A stretch of DNA of 64,000 nt from Thraustochytrium sp. TN22 (GCA_013306675.1 JABLUY010000119.1:1-64000), one strand, 5' to 3'; shown: positions 40,269 to 51,288, counted from the first letter of the stretch. Notes: a model not told the origin generated them from the sequence alone. Translations and numbers: made by a program.

Positions 40269-41495
40269 CTAGGTGAAGGTGGTCTCGCTGATCGTGTCGC
40301 TGCGCCAGCAGCCTCGCTTGGGGCTGCAAAGCTGGGCAGCCTTGGCACGACCAATACTGTCGAAGTGCTTTTGCCAGGCGTCAGCTTCCTTGACGCTCCA
40401 CGCTGGGGCGTCGCGGCGGTCCCATTTGCTCCAGCAAATAAGCTCCGGGTCGCACTGAAATTCGGGCAAGTTGGCAAAGGGATCCGAGACGTCCGCGCGC
40501 ATGACATGCATGGCGAGCTTGTGCCTGCGCTTCACGTGCTCGTAGAGCTCCATGTCAAGCTGGTTGTACTCCTCGAGCACCTTTTGCGCATAGGGTGAGA
40601 GCTCCTTGGGGTACTTGTTGTAGTTAAAGCACGGCGCAGTGTGGATGAGGTCGGTGCCGAAGACGTAGGAGAAGAGCTGAAAGGATTCGTGCTGCTCATC
40701 CATCCAAAGGACCCAGCTCATGGCGTCCAGGCGAGCCTTGGCCACCTCGAGCTGTTGCCGGGAGCCACGTTCCATATCAGGGGCGAGATACTGGACGTGT
40801 TCATTGAAGCCTTCCATGCACTGCTCGCGCTGCTCCTTCGGGAGCCGGGCCCAGTCTTCAATCGAAAAGTTGGGATCCTCTGTGATTCTCCGCCAGACCG
40901 AAGACCCCTTCTCACAGTGAAAGTGATGGTCCGGCCGTCCGGTCGAGGTGTAGAAGGCGGACACCAACCTGGGCACCGGGTCGCGAATGGCAAAGATCCA
41001 TCGTCGACACTTGTCGGAAGTGGTCACCTCGCATGTATGAGACTCGCACTTCACCCTTTGTTCCAACGATTTGTAGCTTTCGTGCCCCTGAGTGAGACGA
41101 AAAGTATGCGTTCGTGACCGCACACCCTTTGAGTTGTGATGATACTCACCCCATGTATTTAGAGTAGAGTCTCCAAAGTTTGATTCGAGGCTCCGTCCGC
41201 CAGCCTTGGGAACGTGCGGCAAAATGAATTCGATGGTCGCATTCGCGGGGCACCGGCGCCCTTTGTACAGCTGCGCGGCCAGCTCCAGGTACGTTGGGAC
41301 CTCATTCCACGGACCGGAGGTGCCTCCGTTCACTTGCGACGGAGATGGGGCAAGCATTTGGGAAGGTGCCACCAATGTCGGCGATCGTGAAAGAATCGCC
41401 ATCCAGCACAAGACTGCCAGCGCGGCCAGGACGCCAAGCAAAATGGTGACGCGCTGCGTTGATAACATCGTAGAAATCGTCGCTGCGCGGCGCAT
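40269..41495 (-). CDS. Golgi-type membrane carbohydrate sulfotransferase (sulfotransferase family 2 like)
   Basis: 408 residues from the ATG at 41495 (MRRAATISTML); the frame is open further upstream only through a GAGGC repeat. Topology is type II: a short tail, one membrane span (about 15-35, VTILLGVLAALAVLCWMAI), a short stem, then a lumenal catalytic domain. The PAPS-binding motifs are LPHVPKAGGRSLESNF (5'-PSB, about 92-107; the HVPKTGGTS signature of heparan/chondroitin-type enzymes) and IFAIRDPVPRLVSAFYTS (3'-PB, about 167-184). Cys-rich pairs (KCESHTCEV) suggest disulfides. It would sulfate glycans in the Golgi; acceptor unknown. A partial duplicate lies downstream. Confidence 0.88.
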   Translation of the reverse strand: MRRAATISTMLSTQRVTILLGVLAALAVLCWMAILSRSPTLVAPSQMLAPSPSQVNGGTSGPWNEVPTYLELAAQLYKGRRCPANATIEFILPHVPKAGGRSLESNFGDSTLNTWGEYHHNSKGVRSRTHTFRLTQGHESYKSLEQRVKCESHTCEVTTSDKCRRWIFAIRDPVPRLVSAFYTSTGRPDHHFHCEKGSSVWRRITEDPNFSIEDWARLPKEQREQCMEGFNEHVQYLAPDMERGSRQQLEVAKARLDAMSWVLWMDEQHESFQLFSYVFGTDLIHTAPCFNYNKYPKELSPYAQKVLEEYNQLDMELYEHVKRRHKLAMHVMRADVSDPFANLPEFQCDPELICWSKWDRRDAPAWSVKEADAWQKHFDSIGRAKAAQLCSPKRGCWRSDTISETTFT

Positions 41496-41502
41496 ACACC
41501 TC

Positions 41503-41640
41503 CTCGCCTCGCCTCGCCTCGCCTCGCCTCGCCTCGCCTTGCCTCGCCTCGCCTCGCCTCGCCTCCCCTCGCCTCGCCTCGCCTCGCCTCGACTTGCCTC
41601 GCCTCGTCTCGCCTCGCCTCGCCTCGCCTCGCCTCGCCTC
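41503..41640. repeat. (GCCTC)n pentanucleotide array abutting the sulfotransferase start codon
   Basis: About 27 units of GCCTC with rare variants, beginning eight bases from the start codon at 41495 (minus strand). In the upstream-extended frame it would encode ARRGE repeats; I treat it as leader/promoter sequence. Confidence 0.93.
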
Positions 41641-43110
41641 GCTGCACTGGGGCACGCCGCGCCACGCCGCGCCGCGCCAGCTCTTCGCCGCTGCCAAGGC
41701 GGTCCGCGCCCGCGCCCTGCGCCCCGCGCCTTGCGGAAATGCTTTTGCTCGCGGGTCGTGAGCTTGCTCGCCGTGCAGTGCCACCTGTCGCGCTTGTGCA
41801 CGGCGCGTGTTGTGATGTGCTTGCACTGCCAGCCATGTCTGTTGCGCGTGCTCCACGCCGTGGCCACCTGCAGTGGCGGCAGTGCAGTGGCTCAGGCTGA
41901 GTTCCACTCACATGTACTGACAGTCACTCACAGTCATCAGCCTGACAGTGAGTGTCAGTGAGTTAAGTTAGTGTCTGGCGATGCTGCCAGTCTGGCAGCT
42001 GACTTGGATTCGGACACTAGGCCTACTATGGTAGGAACTCCGACTTGGACCGGGTTTCGTAATGGAGAAAACCTAGCTTCAGCAATTTCGCGCGCGAGAC
42101 CCGGCACTTGCTGATGGGCAAGCCATCGCCAAGGCAGAGTGCAGAAAACCTGAAGTGAAGAAAATTGTGAAGGTGCGGGTGCGACAAGTTTGATTGAAGT
42201 CTGCAAAAAAGGGGCCCGGCGAGGCCCTTCACCTTTAAAATGGACCGACAATCACAAACCTGATTCTTGTATATATCACCCCTATATATGATATGGTGAA
42301 AAAGTGGATTACTGAAACAAGACTCCAACTTCCGAAGGTCTGTGTCTGTGGCGAGCGCCGTGCTTGTCGAGTTGCGCTACGAGTTTGGCGCCAGAACTTT
42401 CGGAGCACCTGAAGTGACTCGTGACGAGCTTCATGAGCGTCGCTAACCTACCACCGCACCGGCAGCATCCAACCGCGGTCGGTCCAATTCAAGGTTTTAT
42501 GCAACGTCATTCACCAGCAACTCCTAGCAAGGCCTATGTGATTACTAGGCCACGGGCAGCTCCGGCATTTCGGTTCATTTTATCGGTGGTCCGTAATAAG
42601 GGTCCTACCCTAGCCTAGCTAGGAGAGCTAGCTCGAGCTAGGCTAACGGAACATCGGAAAGAACTCGGAAAGGTAAGGGAGCTTCGGGAGCTTCTGCGTG
42701 AACCGAGTTGCGCGGCAGCACGGAACAGCTTCGTGCAGTCCTCGTCCAAACGAGCCGCTGGCCGCACGAGCGTGTCAGTCAGCAAGGTGGGGAGCCGGGA
42801 AGAGCGCCTTCGGGCTTTCCTTTGGCAATTGAAGTTTGCGGGAGCAGCTCTTCTCAAAGTAGCCAGCTAAAGGTGGGAAGTACGCAGAGGATAAGGCGGC
42901 GCGGATCTGCCTGCCACCTTGAAGATACAAGAGCGAACCGCGGGCCGTGACCGCCGCGCGCTTGCAGACTCGGACTACGAGCAGCTGACACGTGCCCACT
43001 CCCCCCCCGCCTGCCCCGCGCGCCCCATCTCCCCTTCTTCTGGCGGCCTGCGCTCGGCGGGGCGCGGCGGCGGTCTGCGTCCAGGCGCTGCTCACGCACG
43101 TTAGTTAGTG
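41641..43110. other. Intergenic region between sulfotransferase and sulfatase genes
   Basis: Divergent promoter region of the two genes. 41768-41812 and 41965-41990 are shared with the gutted duplicate (39200-39240, 39330-39355). 41930-41970 has overlapping CAGTCACTCACAGTCA-type short repeats. 42240-42300 is the AT-richest piece in the neighbourhood (TATATATCACC then TATATATGATATGG). No gene is supported. Confidence 0.45.
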
Positions 43111-44754
43111 ATGCTGCTGCACCTCGGGCTGGCGCAGCTGCTCTTGGCCGTGCTCAGTCTGAAGGGCCTGGGGCAGGCGGCTGGTGCGCGGCCGAATGTG
43201 GTCATCATCGTGGTGGACGACCTCGGGTGGGCGGACGTCGGCTTCCGCAACCAAGAGCAGATCAAGACGCCGGAGATCGACGCAATCCGCGCACGAGGGC
43301 TCGAGCTTGGGCGGTACTACACGCACACAGCATGCTTCCCGAGCCGAGCTGCCTTGCTGAGCGGGCGATTCTCGCATCATCACGGGCTGCACAACTGGGC
43401 GCACGATAATCTTGGCCTGGAACTAAACAACAAGCTCCTCAGCGAGCGCTTCAAGGCCGCTGGTTATGCGACGCACATGGTGGGCAAGTGGCACCTTGGC
43501 TACCACAAATGGGAGTACCTGCCGACATACCGCGGGTTTGACTCGTACGTGGGACTCGTCCAAGGCGGGGGCGACTACTTCTCTGGCCGAACCTTCACCC
43601 CTGGCAAGATCTGGTTCCAGATCCTCGAGGGCTCGGCGCCCAAGTGCAACGCGGAGTCCTGCTTCCGAGTGGCACGCGAGGCGGAGCAGCGCTACTCCAC
43701 GGATTACTTCACGGAGAGAGCCGTGGAAGTCATTGACAGGCACGGGGTTGCTGGCACGGAGACCCCGCTCTTTCTGGTGGTGGCGTACCAAGGTGTTCAC
43801 TATGGCGGCTTCCAAGGCACGCAGGTGCCGCAAGACTATGTGAAGCCGTACTTGCGCACGCTGGGGCCCGGCAAGCGGCGCCAGTTCGCCGGCATGCTTG
43901 CTGCAGTGGACAGTGGCATCGGCAACATCACCCGCGCGCTTACGCTGAACCGGCTTACGGACGCCAACACGCTCATCATCATCACAACGGACAACGGCGG
44001 CCCCGTCTTCACGGGCGACGCCGTAGGGAGCAGCAATGCGCCTCATCGAGGCGGCAAGCACTCTCTGTACGAGGGCGGTGTCCGCGCGACGTGCGTGCTC
44101 GCTGGCTATGGCATTCGACGCGCCGGCGGCGTCTACAACGGCCTCATGCACATCGCCGATTGGACTGCCACGCTCGGCGAGGCGGCGTCGCTCGATATGG
44201 ACACAAAGGTTCCGCTGGACTCTGTCTCGCACTGGGCGCAGCTTTCGGCGGCGCCGTCCGACGACACCACCTTGTCGCGGCCCGTTCGTACCGAGGTGGC
44301 CCTGGGCAATACGTCGGACCACCAGAATTCCGGCTTCGGGATGCTCTATGATGCCCCAGATGGCAAGCAGTGGAAGATTATCCAGGGTTCGGCCGGTTTC
44401 CCGGACTCTTGGTCCACACTGGAGGACAACGAGGACAGCGAGGACGGCGACGCTGGCATGATCGAAGAGCTCGCAGGAAACAGGCCTTGTCCAGCCGGCT
44501 ACTGCCTCTTTGAGCTCACATCGGACCCGCAAGAGCGCGTGGACCTCGCTGGAGACCGGAGCTTCGCTCGGGAGCTTGCTTACTATAAGGCGCGCCTTCT
44601 CAAGGAGCTCGAGAGCTTTCGCACTGCCTCTCGAGATTGCCATAGGAACCCGAAGCCGAAATCCTTCGAGCAGGTAGCCAACTCCGTGTGGCCGTACTGC
44701 CCAAGCGGACGTGTCGCCGGCCATGGCGCCGTCTCTTCTGAGGTCGAACGTTGA
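43111..44754 (+). CDS. Secreted/lysosomal type I sulfatase, arylsulfatase B-like
   Basis: 547 residues. A signal peptide (MLLHLGLAQLLLAVLSLKGL) precedes a complete sulfatase domain: NVVIIVVDDLGWADVG with the two metal-binding Asp (35, 36), ACFPSRAALLSGR with Cys75 in the CxPSR motif that is converted to formylglycine, HMVGKWHLGYHKW (125-133 region) and TTDNGGPVF holding the later metal ligands. The GKWHLGYH and FDSYVGLVQGGGDYFS context is closest to arylsulfatase B/J/I, which remove sulfate from GalNAc-4-sulfate-type residues, but acceptor specificity cannot be read from sequence. The start codon is the ATG at 43111. Its neighbour is a membrane sulfotransferase read divergently, so the pair makes and removes sulfate esters. 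Confidence 0.95.
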   Translation: MLLHLGLAQLLLAVLSLKGLGQAAGARPNVVIIVVDDLGWADVGFRNQEQIKTPEIDAIRARGLELGRYYTHTACFPSRAALLSGRFSHHHGLHNWAHDNLGLELNNKLLSERFKAAGYATHMVGKWHLGYHKWEYLPTYRGFDSYVGLVQGGGDYFSGRTFTPGKIWFQILEGSAPKCNAESCFRVAREAEQRYSTDYFTERAVEVIDRHGVAGTETPLFLVVAYQGVHYGGFQGTQVPQDYVKPYLRTLGPGKRRQFAGMLAAVDSGIGNITRALTLNRLTDANTLIIITTDNGGPVFTGDAVGSSNAPHRGGKHSLYEGGVRATCVLAGYGIRRAGGVYNGLMHIADWTATLGEAASLDMDTKVPLDSVSHWAQLSAAPSDDTTLSRPVRTEVALGNTSDHQNSGFGMLYDAPDGKQWKIIQGSAGFPDSWSTLEDNEDSEDGDAGMIEELAGNRPCPAGYCLFELTSDPQERVDLAGDRSFARELAYYKARLLKELESFRTASRDCHRNPKPKSFEQVANSVWPYCPSGRVAGHGAVSSEVER

Positions 44755-44922
44755 GGCTTCCCCATGCCTGAAGTAGGCGAGTTTGGTCCCGGGGCTGGCA
44801 AGCTAGTGCGCACGCCGGTTCTCGGCACAAGAGACAACACAGGAGAGGAAATGATCACAGAAAGATGGTTTGCATGGTACGAGGTGGGACTATTACAGGC
44901 AGCGCTTGCATAACTGCAAGTT

Positions 44923-46320
44923 CTATGATGAATCAGAAGCAAGGGGCGCGGCGGCAGCGACAGCAGTAGGCGGCGCCGGCGCCGGCTGCACCGCGGCAAA
45001 GGGCGGTGCGTAGGCCTCGTTGGCGACGAGGTTCCAGTCGAGGTTGCAAAAGAAGGCGTGGCGTTGAAGGGCAGCTAGGCCGGTCTTATGGGTGAGACGG
45101 CCGTGCGGCGCTTTCGAGCCGAGCATGGCGCGCAAGAAGTCCCGGGCGCCGTCCGAGACGATGTCCCCCTCCTCCTCATAGAGGTTGAGAGGGCCCGCGC
45201 AGATGAGGTCGGCGGTCTCCTGGTGCGTGTCGCCGAGCCACGGCACGGCCTCGAAGAGCATCTCAAAGAGCATGACCGCGAAGCTCCACCAGTCGGCGTC
45301 GAAGCCCACCTTGTGGCGACAGAGTAGCTCGGGGCTGGCGTAGTAAATGGTGCCGGCCTGCGCGTCGCAAAGTAGGAGGTCGGCGTCAGCATCGTAGTCG
45401 GTCTTGGCGTCCATGACAATGGAGAGGCCAAAGTCTAGCAGGCGGACGTGGCCGCGTGCGGAGAGACCGACGTTTTCTGGCTTGATGTCGCCGTGAAGGA
45501 TGCCATGGGAGTGAAGGTGCTGAAGCGCGACAGCGATCTCGGCGGCAAAAAAGACGGCGTCGACCTCGGTGACGCCGCGCTTGGACATGAATTCAAAGAG
45601 GTCGCCGCCCGGGCAGAGCTCCATGCCCAGCACGCGCGGCGCCTGCACGAAGAACGCCTGGACGACGAGTCTGCAACCCTGGCGGGCCAGCAGCTGCTGT
45701 TCCTCGAGCGCGTGCGATGAGGCCGTGGAGGTGGACACGGTGGACGCGGAAGAGGCGGGCGAGGCGGAGGAGGCGTTGTCGTCCTCCGATGCGTCCTCTT
45801 CGACCTCGACCTCGGGACCGCCGTCCAAGACGACGAGACCGTGCGCCTGGAGCTTCTTGAAGACACGGACCTCGTTGCGGAACGCGTTCTCTCCGTCCAC
45901 ACCCTTGTAGAAGCGCTTGAGCGCGACGGCCTCGCCCGTGGTGCGCTCCACGGCGAGCACGACATCGCCCACGGAGCCCTTGGCCAGGAGCATCTTGACG
46001 TCAACGCCCGACACGTCGGCAGGCTCTGCGGCACTGACCGAGGATGCCGGTGAGGCGGACTGCGCTGCCGGTGACGCGCTGGTTCCTGGTTCCGAGGCGA
46101 GGTCTGTCTCGCGCCCGGCACAGGCGTGTTGGTTCTGCTGCTGGTTCTGCTGCTGGTTCTGCTGCTCCTGCGCAGTCGCGGCCGCGGCCGCGCCGGCGGC
46201 AGCCCCGGCAGGGGGAGGGGTCGTCGCCATCCCCGATGCGCCGACTGTTGCGCGGATCCCCGAGGTCGGCAGCGCGCCCACGGACGCGGCGCCGCGTCCA
46301 CTCACGCCGCCGCTCGCCAT
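44923..46320 (-). CDS. Protein kinase with acidic insert in the N-lobe
   Basis: 465 residues from the ATG at 46320 (MASGGVSGRGAA). The first ~105 residues are Ala/Gln/Ser-rich. The kinase domain runs about 106-430: a poor glycine loop (LLAKGSVGDVVLAVE), VALKRFYKG with Lys135, an acidic/Ser-rich insert of about 50 residues after the alpha-C region (about 165-210), hinge MELCPGGDLFEF, catalytic loop HGDIKPEN (276-283), DFGLS (296), GTIYYASPELL and DWWSFAVMLFEML. The pattern is AGC-like or CAMK-like; HGD instead of HRD marks a non-RD kinase, so it may not need activation-loop phosphorylation. All catalytic residues are present. Pathway unknown. Confidence 0.88.
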   Translation of the reverse strand: MASGGVSGRGAASVGALPTSGIRATVGASGMATTPPPAGAAAGAAAAATAQEQQNQQQNQQQNQHACAGRETDLASEPGTSASPAAQSASPASSVSAAEPADVSGVDVKMLLAKGSVGDVVLAVERTTGEAVALKRFYKGVDGENAFRNEVRVFKKLQAHGLVVLDGGPEVEVEEDASEDDNASSASPASSASTVSTSTASSHALEEQQLLARQGCRLVVQAFFVQAPRVLGMELCPGGDLFEFMSKRGVTEVDAVFFAAEIAVALQHLHSHGILHGDIKPENVGLSARGHVRLLDFGLSIVMDAKTDYDADADLLLCDAQAGTIYYASPELLCRHKVGFDADWWSFAVMLFEMLFEAVPWLGDTHQETADLICAGPLNLYEEEGDIVSDGARDFLRAMLGSKAPHGRLTHKTGLAALQRHAFFCNLDWNLVANEAYAPPFAAVQPAPAPPTAVAAAAPLASDSS

Positions 46321-48315
46321 GCTCGCCTGCTGGCCTGCTCTATCGCCGCTGCGCGGTCGCAAGCGCGCTCCGCGAGCGCGCCGGCGCCTGGCGTTGAGCA
46401 CCGCCTGCTCTGGCAGGAGACGAGACCAAGGAGCGCGCCGGCCTTGCCAGTGAACAGCAACAAGGCGGCGAGAAAGAGAAAGACGCCGTCCGGCCCGGCC
46501 GCCCCCGTCTGCTCAGCGGCGCGGGCGCGGGCGCGGCGCGGCGCGCGAGCGGCGCTGCGCGTGTGCTGTGCTGCGCTGCGCTGCGCTGCGCTGCGCTGCG
46601 CTGCGCTGCGCGGCTGGCGGGTGCTGCGTGCGCGCGGCTTGCCTGGCTGCCTGGCTGCCTGCGTGCGTGCCGGCTGCGGCGTTGAGGTTCTGGCGCCGCT
46701 GCGTCGGGCCGCGGGCTCGGCCGGCGAGCGGCAGGGCGCGTCTGCTTGCTCCTCCCCTACACCCACAGCGGCCCGCAGCTTGCGGCGCGCTGCGGGGTCT
46801 TCGCTTTTTTAAACCCACAGCCAGCTTCACCGCGGGCGTGTCCTTCCCCGCGGCTCGCGCTGCTTGGCAGCCGCGCTCGCAGGCGAGAGCCCGCACCCAA
46901 ATCGGCCGCCACCCGCCCCGCGAGCCGCCTACCAGCCAGGCTCTCCGTCCGCGCGCTGTGCGTCGGGAATGGCATCTCGCCGCCGCGCCCGCCGTCGCGA
47001 AGCCCGCCTGCTGGCCGCTGGCCGGCGCGGCGCCCCGGCCACGGCTGGCCCGGCCGCCCGCCGGCGCTGCGCTCACCTCCAGCGTCTTTCACGCACATCA
47101 TCCCCCCGGCCTCTCGAAAGGCCCGCGGCCAAGCGCGAACGCCCGCGGCGGCGAGGTCTCTCGCCGCGTTTCTTCGCGCCTTGAGCGCCGCTGCAACCTG
47201 GTAGTGCGGCTTTCGGAGGCCGCCAGCTCCGCCTGCCCCGCTGGCGCGGTCTTTCGCCAGGCATGCCGCCCTCGTCGCCATCTTGCTGCGGCTTGCCTGC
47301 CGCTTGCGCCCCTGACCGCGGCCGCGCCGGGTCGAGGCGCGGCGCGGTGCAGTGAGGCGAGGCCGGCCGGCCCGTAGCTGGCCGGTGGCGGGCGCCGCTC
47401 GCTGCCCGGGATGGCTGCCATCACCAGCGGCTGGCCGCCAGCCGCGACCACGGCCTGACGGTGATGAGCAGGCAGGCAGGCGCACGCGCGCGGCTCGCGG
47501 GACCTCGGGCCTTCAAGTTGGCCGAGCCGCCCTGGCCTTGGCGTTGGCCAGGCTTGTGCGCTCGGGCTGGGCCGCTGCGGTCGGGCTGCGGTGCACTGCA
47601 CAAGGCGCGCCTTCCGCGCGCTGTACAGAGGGGTGCGTCGGGCCGCGCGGCCCTTCGTGCTGTGTTCGCGAGAAAGGGAGAGCGCGGGCCGGCGGGGCGG
47701 GGCCGACATCCTGCAGCGCAGGCGGGCTCGAAGGAAGCGAGGCAACACGCCGCACTGCGCTGCACTGCGGCCAGCCCGCGTGGCGACAGCAGACGAATTC
47801 CATTGGCTGCGCTCGCGCGGCCCGCGCGGCCCGCGCGGCCCGTGGCCGCGCGAGGCGCGCGGCTTCTGCTGTGGGGCCAAGCGGTGTGGGAGGGACTGCG
47901 GGGGCTGATGTATGCCGGACTCGCCGGGTTCTCCTCGCCGAGCGGCTGCGAGGTGCGCCTTCGGAAATTCGATTGGCTCAGCACGCCCGGCAGCGCGCCG
48001 CACCAGCGTACTCAGCTTTGGCTCGGGGTGCCTGAGCGACGCGGTCCCCCGAGAGACAAGCTCCCCCGCAGCAAGCGAGCGATCGGTGCGCGAGTTGCCT
48101 CTGCACGCGTTGGGAGGCGTGCCACCGCGCTCAGCAAGCGCGGCTTAGCGTGCGACTCTCCTTCCGGGCAACGGCTGCGGGCCGCGCGGTCCGCCGTGGG
48201 AAATGCCTGCCTGCCCATCCGCCACCATCGCGTCAAGGCAGCTCTCACAAGGCAGCTACATACTACCCATCACCACTGCAAGTCACGGCCGCGACAGCCA
48301 CCCGACCAGCTAGCC

Positions 48316-48346
<31 letters not shown>

Positions 48347-50605
48347 CAGCCAGCCCGTGGAGCCGTGGGCCCTTGGCCACCGCCGTCACGGCCTAGCGGC
48401 GTGCGCTGCGCCGCCTGCCGGTGACGTGCCTGGCCGGTGGCGCGTCTTGAGCGCGGGTCGGCCGTTGGCTCGTGGGCCCGTGCCCTGGCAGCCCCTGCGT
48501 CCGCGAGGCCGGGTGCGAGCCTGCTTCGACTTCTTTATTACAGCAAGCTGAGACGGAGGGCAGGTAGGCACCAAGGCAGGGGTTCGCTGCACGAGAGACG
48601 CGTTGAGCAGGCCGACAGGCTGCCAGCGGCCTCCTTTCTTCAGCGGCCTTGCTTCTTTCGAAACAGAAATACCGACCCCTCTTTCCGAGTCGTGCGCCTC
48701 CTTCAAGCTCTTCTTTCGCGGCGTCTGCGGCCTGTGCGTGCGCGTCGGCGTGGGCGTCGAGAGTCACGCACGTCTTTCGGATCACGCGCGCGGCGCGCCC
48801 AGACTAGCCTAAACAGGGCCGGGCGGCTGGTTCTACACGCCGGGCCATGCTGCGCTGAGACCGCTACCAGCGGCTTGGTTTCTTCGTTTTGCAGCCAGAC
48901 TCAGCTGGCCCGGCCACGTCGCCGCGCTGCGCCGAGGCGATGCGAGCTGAGGCGAGGCTGCCAACCATCAAGCCTCATTCGGATCAGGCTGCGCGCCTGG
49001 AAGAGCGCAGGCAGCAGCCGGAAGAGCGCGCCCCTTCGTCCCCGGCAGAGCTTCCGGAGCGCGAGCCGCGCGGGCCGGAAAGACCCCCCACGACTCATGG
49101 CTGCAAGGCAGATAGCCCACAGCAGGTCTCGCAGTGGTCCTGCAGCGCCCAACACCACCGGGGCCGTCGGGGCGCTGCGGAGCCCGCAGCGCCCCGCGGT
49201 CGAAGCCCGCTTTGCAATCTCACCCGAAAAGCCACGGCCGCCTACTAGCTATCGATACAGGTTGCTGTCGCTCAAAGAAGAAAAGAGAGAGCAAGTCGAG
49301 CGGCGAGGGCCGCCCGCGCCCGGCGCACCCGCCTCGGCGGCTGGCGCTCTGCGGCCCACCGACGCTGCTGCCTCAGCGCCCCGCCAGCGGCCCTGCGCTC
49401 GCGCCGCGCAACGGCCGACCAAGCCGCGCCGACGAAGGGGGTAGGAGGCACAGACGCCGGCCGACCGATCTCGCCGAAAGAGCAACAAGCGCCTTGCTAG
49501 TACTACTACTAGCTGAGCGCGGCCACTCTGCCGCGCGCCGCCACCGCTGTACTCTTTCACCTGGCCTGCGGAGTGACCCGATTCGCGCCGCTACTCGGCG
49601 CTACACGGGCCGCGGTCCTTCGCGCGGCTCCCGCGGCTGGCGGCCAGCCCGGGCCTGCGGGGCCCGCGCACCGGCCTGACCCCCTGGCCAGTGGAGTCGC
49701 CGCGTCGCGTCGCGTCGCGTCGAGTCGCGTCGAGTCGAGTCGAGTCGAGTCGAGTCGAGTCGAGACGAGTCGAGTCTGTTCAACGGGTCGAGTCGAGGCG
49801 AGGCGAGTCGGCCAGGCGGGAGGCCGGCCAGCGATTGCCAGCGCGCGGCGGCCCCTGGCAGAGAGCGCGACTCTGCGCGAGCGCCGCCTGGTCATGGCTG
49901 GCCTTTGCGTACCTGCAGTGCCAGTGCAGGCAGGTGCCTGTGCGGGACGAAACGCGCAGAAGCGGCTTCGGCTGCCGCGTATGGCCAAAGCGGTGAAACC
50001 CTACCAGCTCCGTGGCGGTGTGGCGGCTGAGCCGCGGCTCGGCCTGCCCCTGCGACAGATGCGCGAGCACCGAGCGGTGAGGTGAGGACGCGGTGAGGGC
50101 GGGGAGGGCGGTGAGGAGGTACTATACTGTTAGCTGTATGTATGTTAGCCTGCTCAGGCTGCGCCGTCCGAGTCGTACTCACTCACCATCACAGGCTGCG
50201 CCGTCGTACGCGCGCGCGGCGAGTCCGTGCGACGCCTGCCTGCAGGCGTGCCGGCCTGGCAGCTAGCTCGAAGCAGCTCGACTCAAGCCGTGGCCGGCGG
50301 ATTGGAGATCTTCTGGACGCCAAACTGCCACCAGGACAGCGACGACAAGCAGTGGCGGAGCCGCATGGTGGCAGGAGCACAATCCAGGAGCACGAGCCAC
50401 TGGCACTGGCAGGGCAGCTGGGGTTAGTGGCTCGACCAGTTGACCGATGGCGATCCGTAGATCCAATGATGGACCGGTGTTCGGAGGAGCCGACCGATCA
50501 ATGACAGCCAGCCAGCAAGCAAGCACGTAGAGTTGGTTGTTTACACGAAAGAACGAAGTCCGCAGGATCAAAGCTCTCGCAAGAGCCAATCGGCGACCAG
50601 CCTCT
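46321..50605. other. 4.3 kb gene-free GC-rich stretch with short tandem arrays
   Basis: No open frame here shows a domain, a consistent start or coding-like composition. Tandem arrays include GCTGC units (about 46562-46612), GCGCGGCCC units (about 47817-47842), CCAG units (about 48319-48345), and GTCGC/GAGTC units (about 49702-49776). I saw no tRNA, snRNA or SRP RNA landmarks. A short stretch near 50104-50180 is less GC-rich. Probably promoter and spacer DNA; a long noncoding RNA cannot be excluded. Confidence 0.45.
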
Positions 50606-51229
50606 TCAATTGAAGGCGAGGCCGAGGAGACCGGCCAGACCGAGGCCGGCCAAGCCGAAGGAGACCGCAGCGACCGAGCCCGACTGCCAGGCAGCCCAGG
50701 GCGAGGCGCCTTTGGAGGATGCCTCGAGCATGTTGAACTTGTCATTGACGCGCGCGTGGATGAGGTCCGCGCGTCGGAAGAGGTCCTTGTAAATGGCGCG
50801 ACCCTCCGCCGTGCAGGCTGGATGGGCCATGAGCGCCCTGCACTCGCACTTGGCCGTCACGGCCATCACCTTGGCTTTGTGAGCGCCAAACATCGCCTTG
50901 TGTCGCTCCTCTTCTGTCGACGGCAGCTGCCGCGCCGCCAGCGCCTCTATCGAGTGCACAGACTTGGCCCACTGCTTCGACGCGGCCTCCACGTAGAAGA
51001 GTGCGGCCCGGCCCTCGGCCGGCAGCTGCACCTTGCGCTTGCTACGCCCCGGCGCTGCCTGCTGCATCTGCTTCATGAACGTCGCCACCGCGCCGCTCGG
51101 GTACGTTGCTGCCGAAGCCGTCTTTGCCGTCGTCGTTGCCGTCGTATTCGCCGTCGCCGCACCGCCGCCCGTAGCGCTCAGTGCTGTCCTGGCCTTCGTC
51201 GTCCGAGCCGTCGCCGCCTGCGCCGTCGC

Positions 51230-51288
<59 letters not shown>

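Noticed and set aside
47817-47842. Repeated GCGCGGCCC units considered as a CRISPR-like or satellite array
   Set aside because: Only three short units without spacers; ordinary GC-rich simple repeat.
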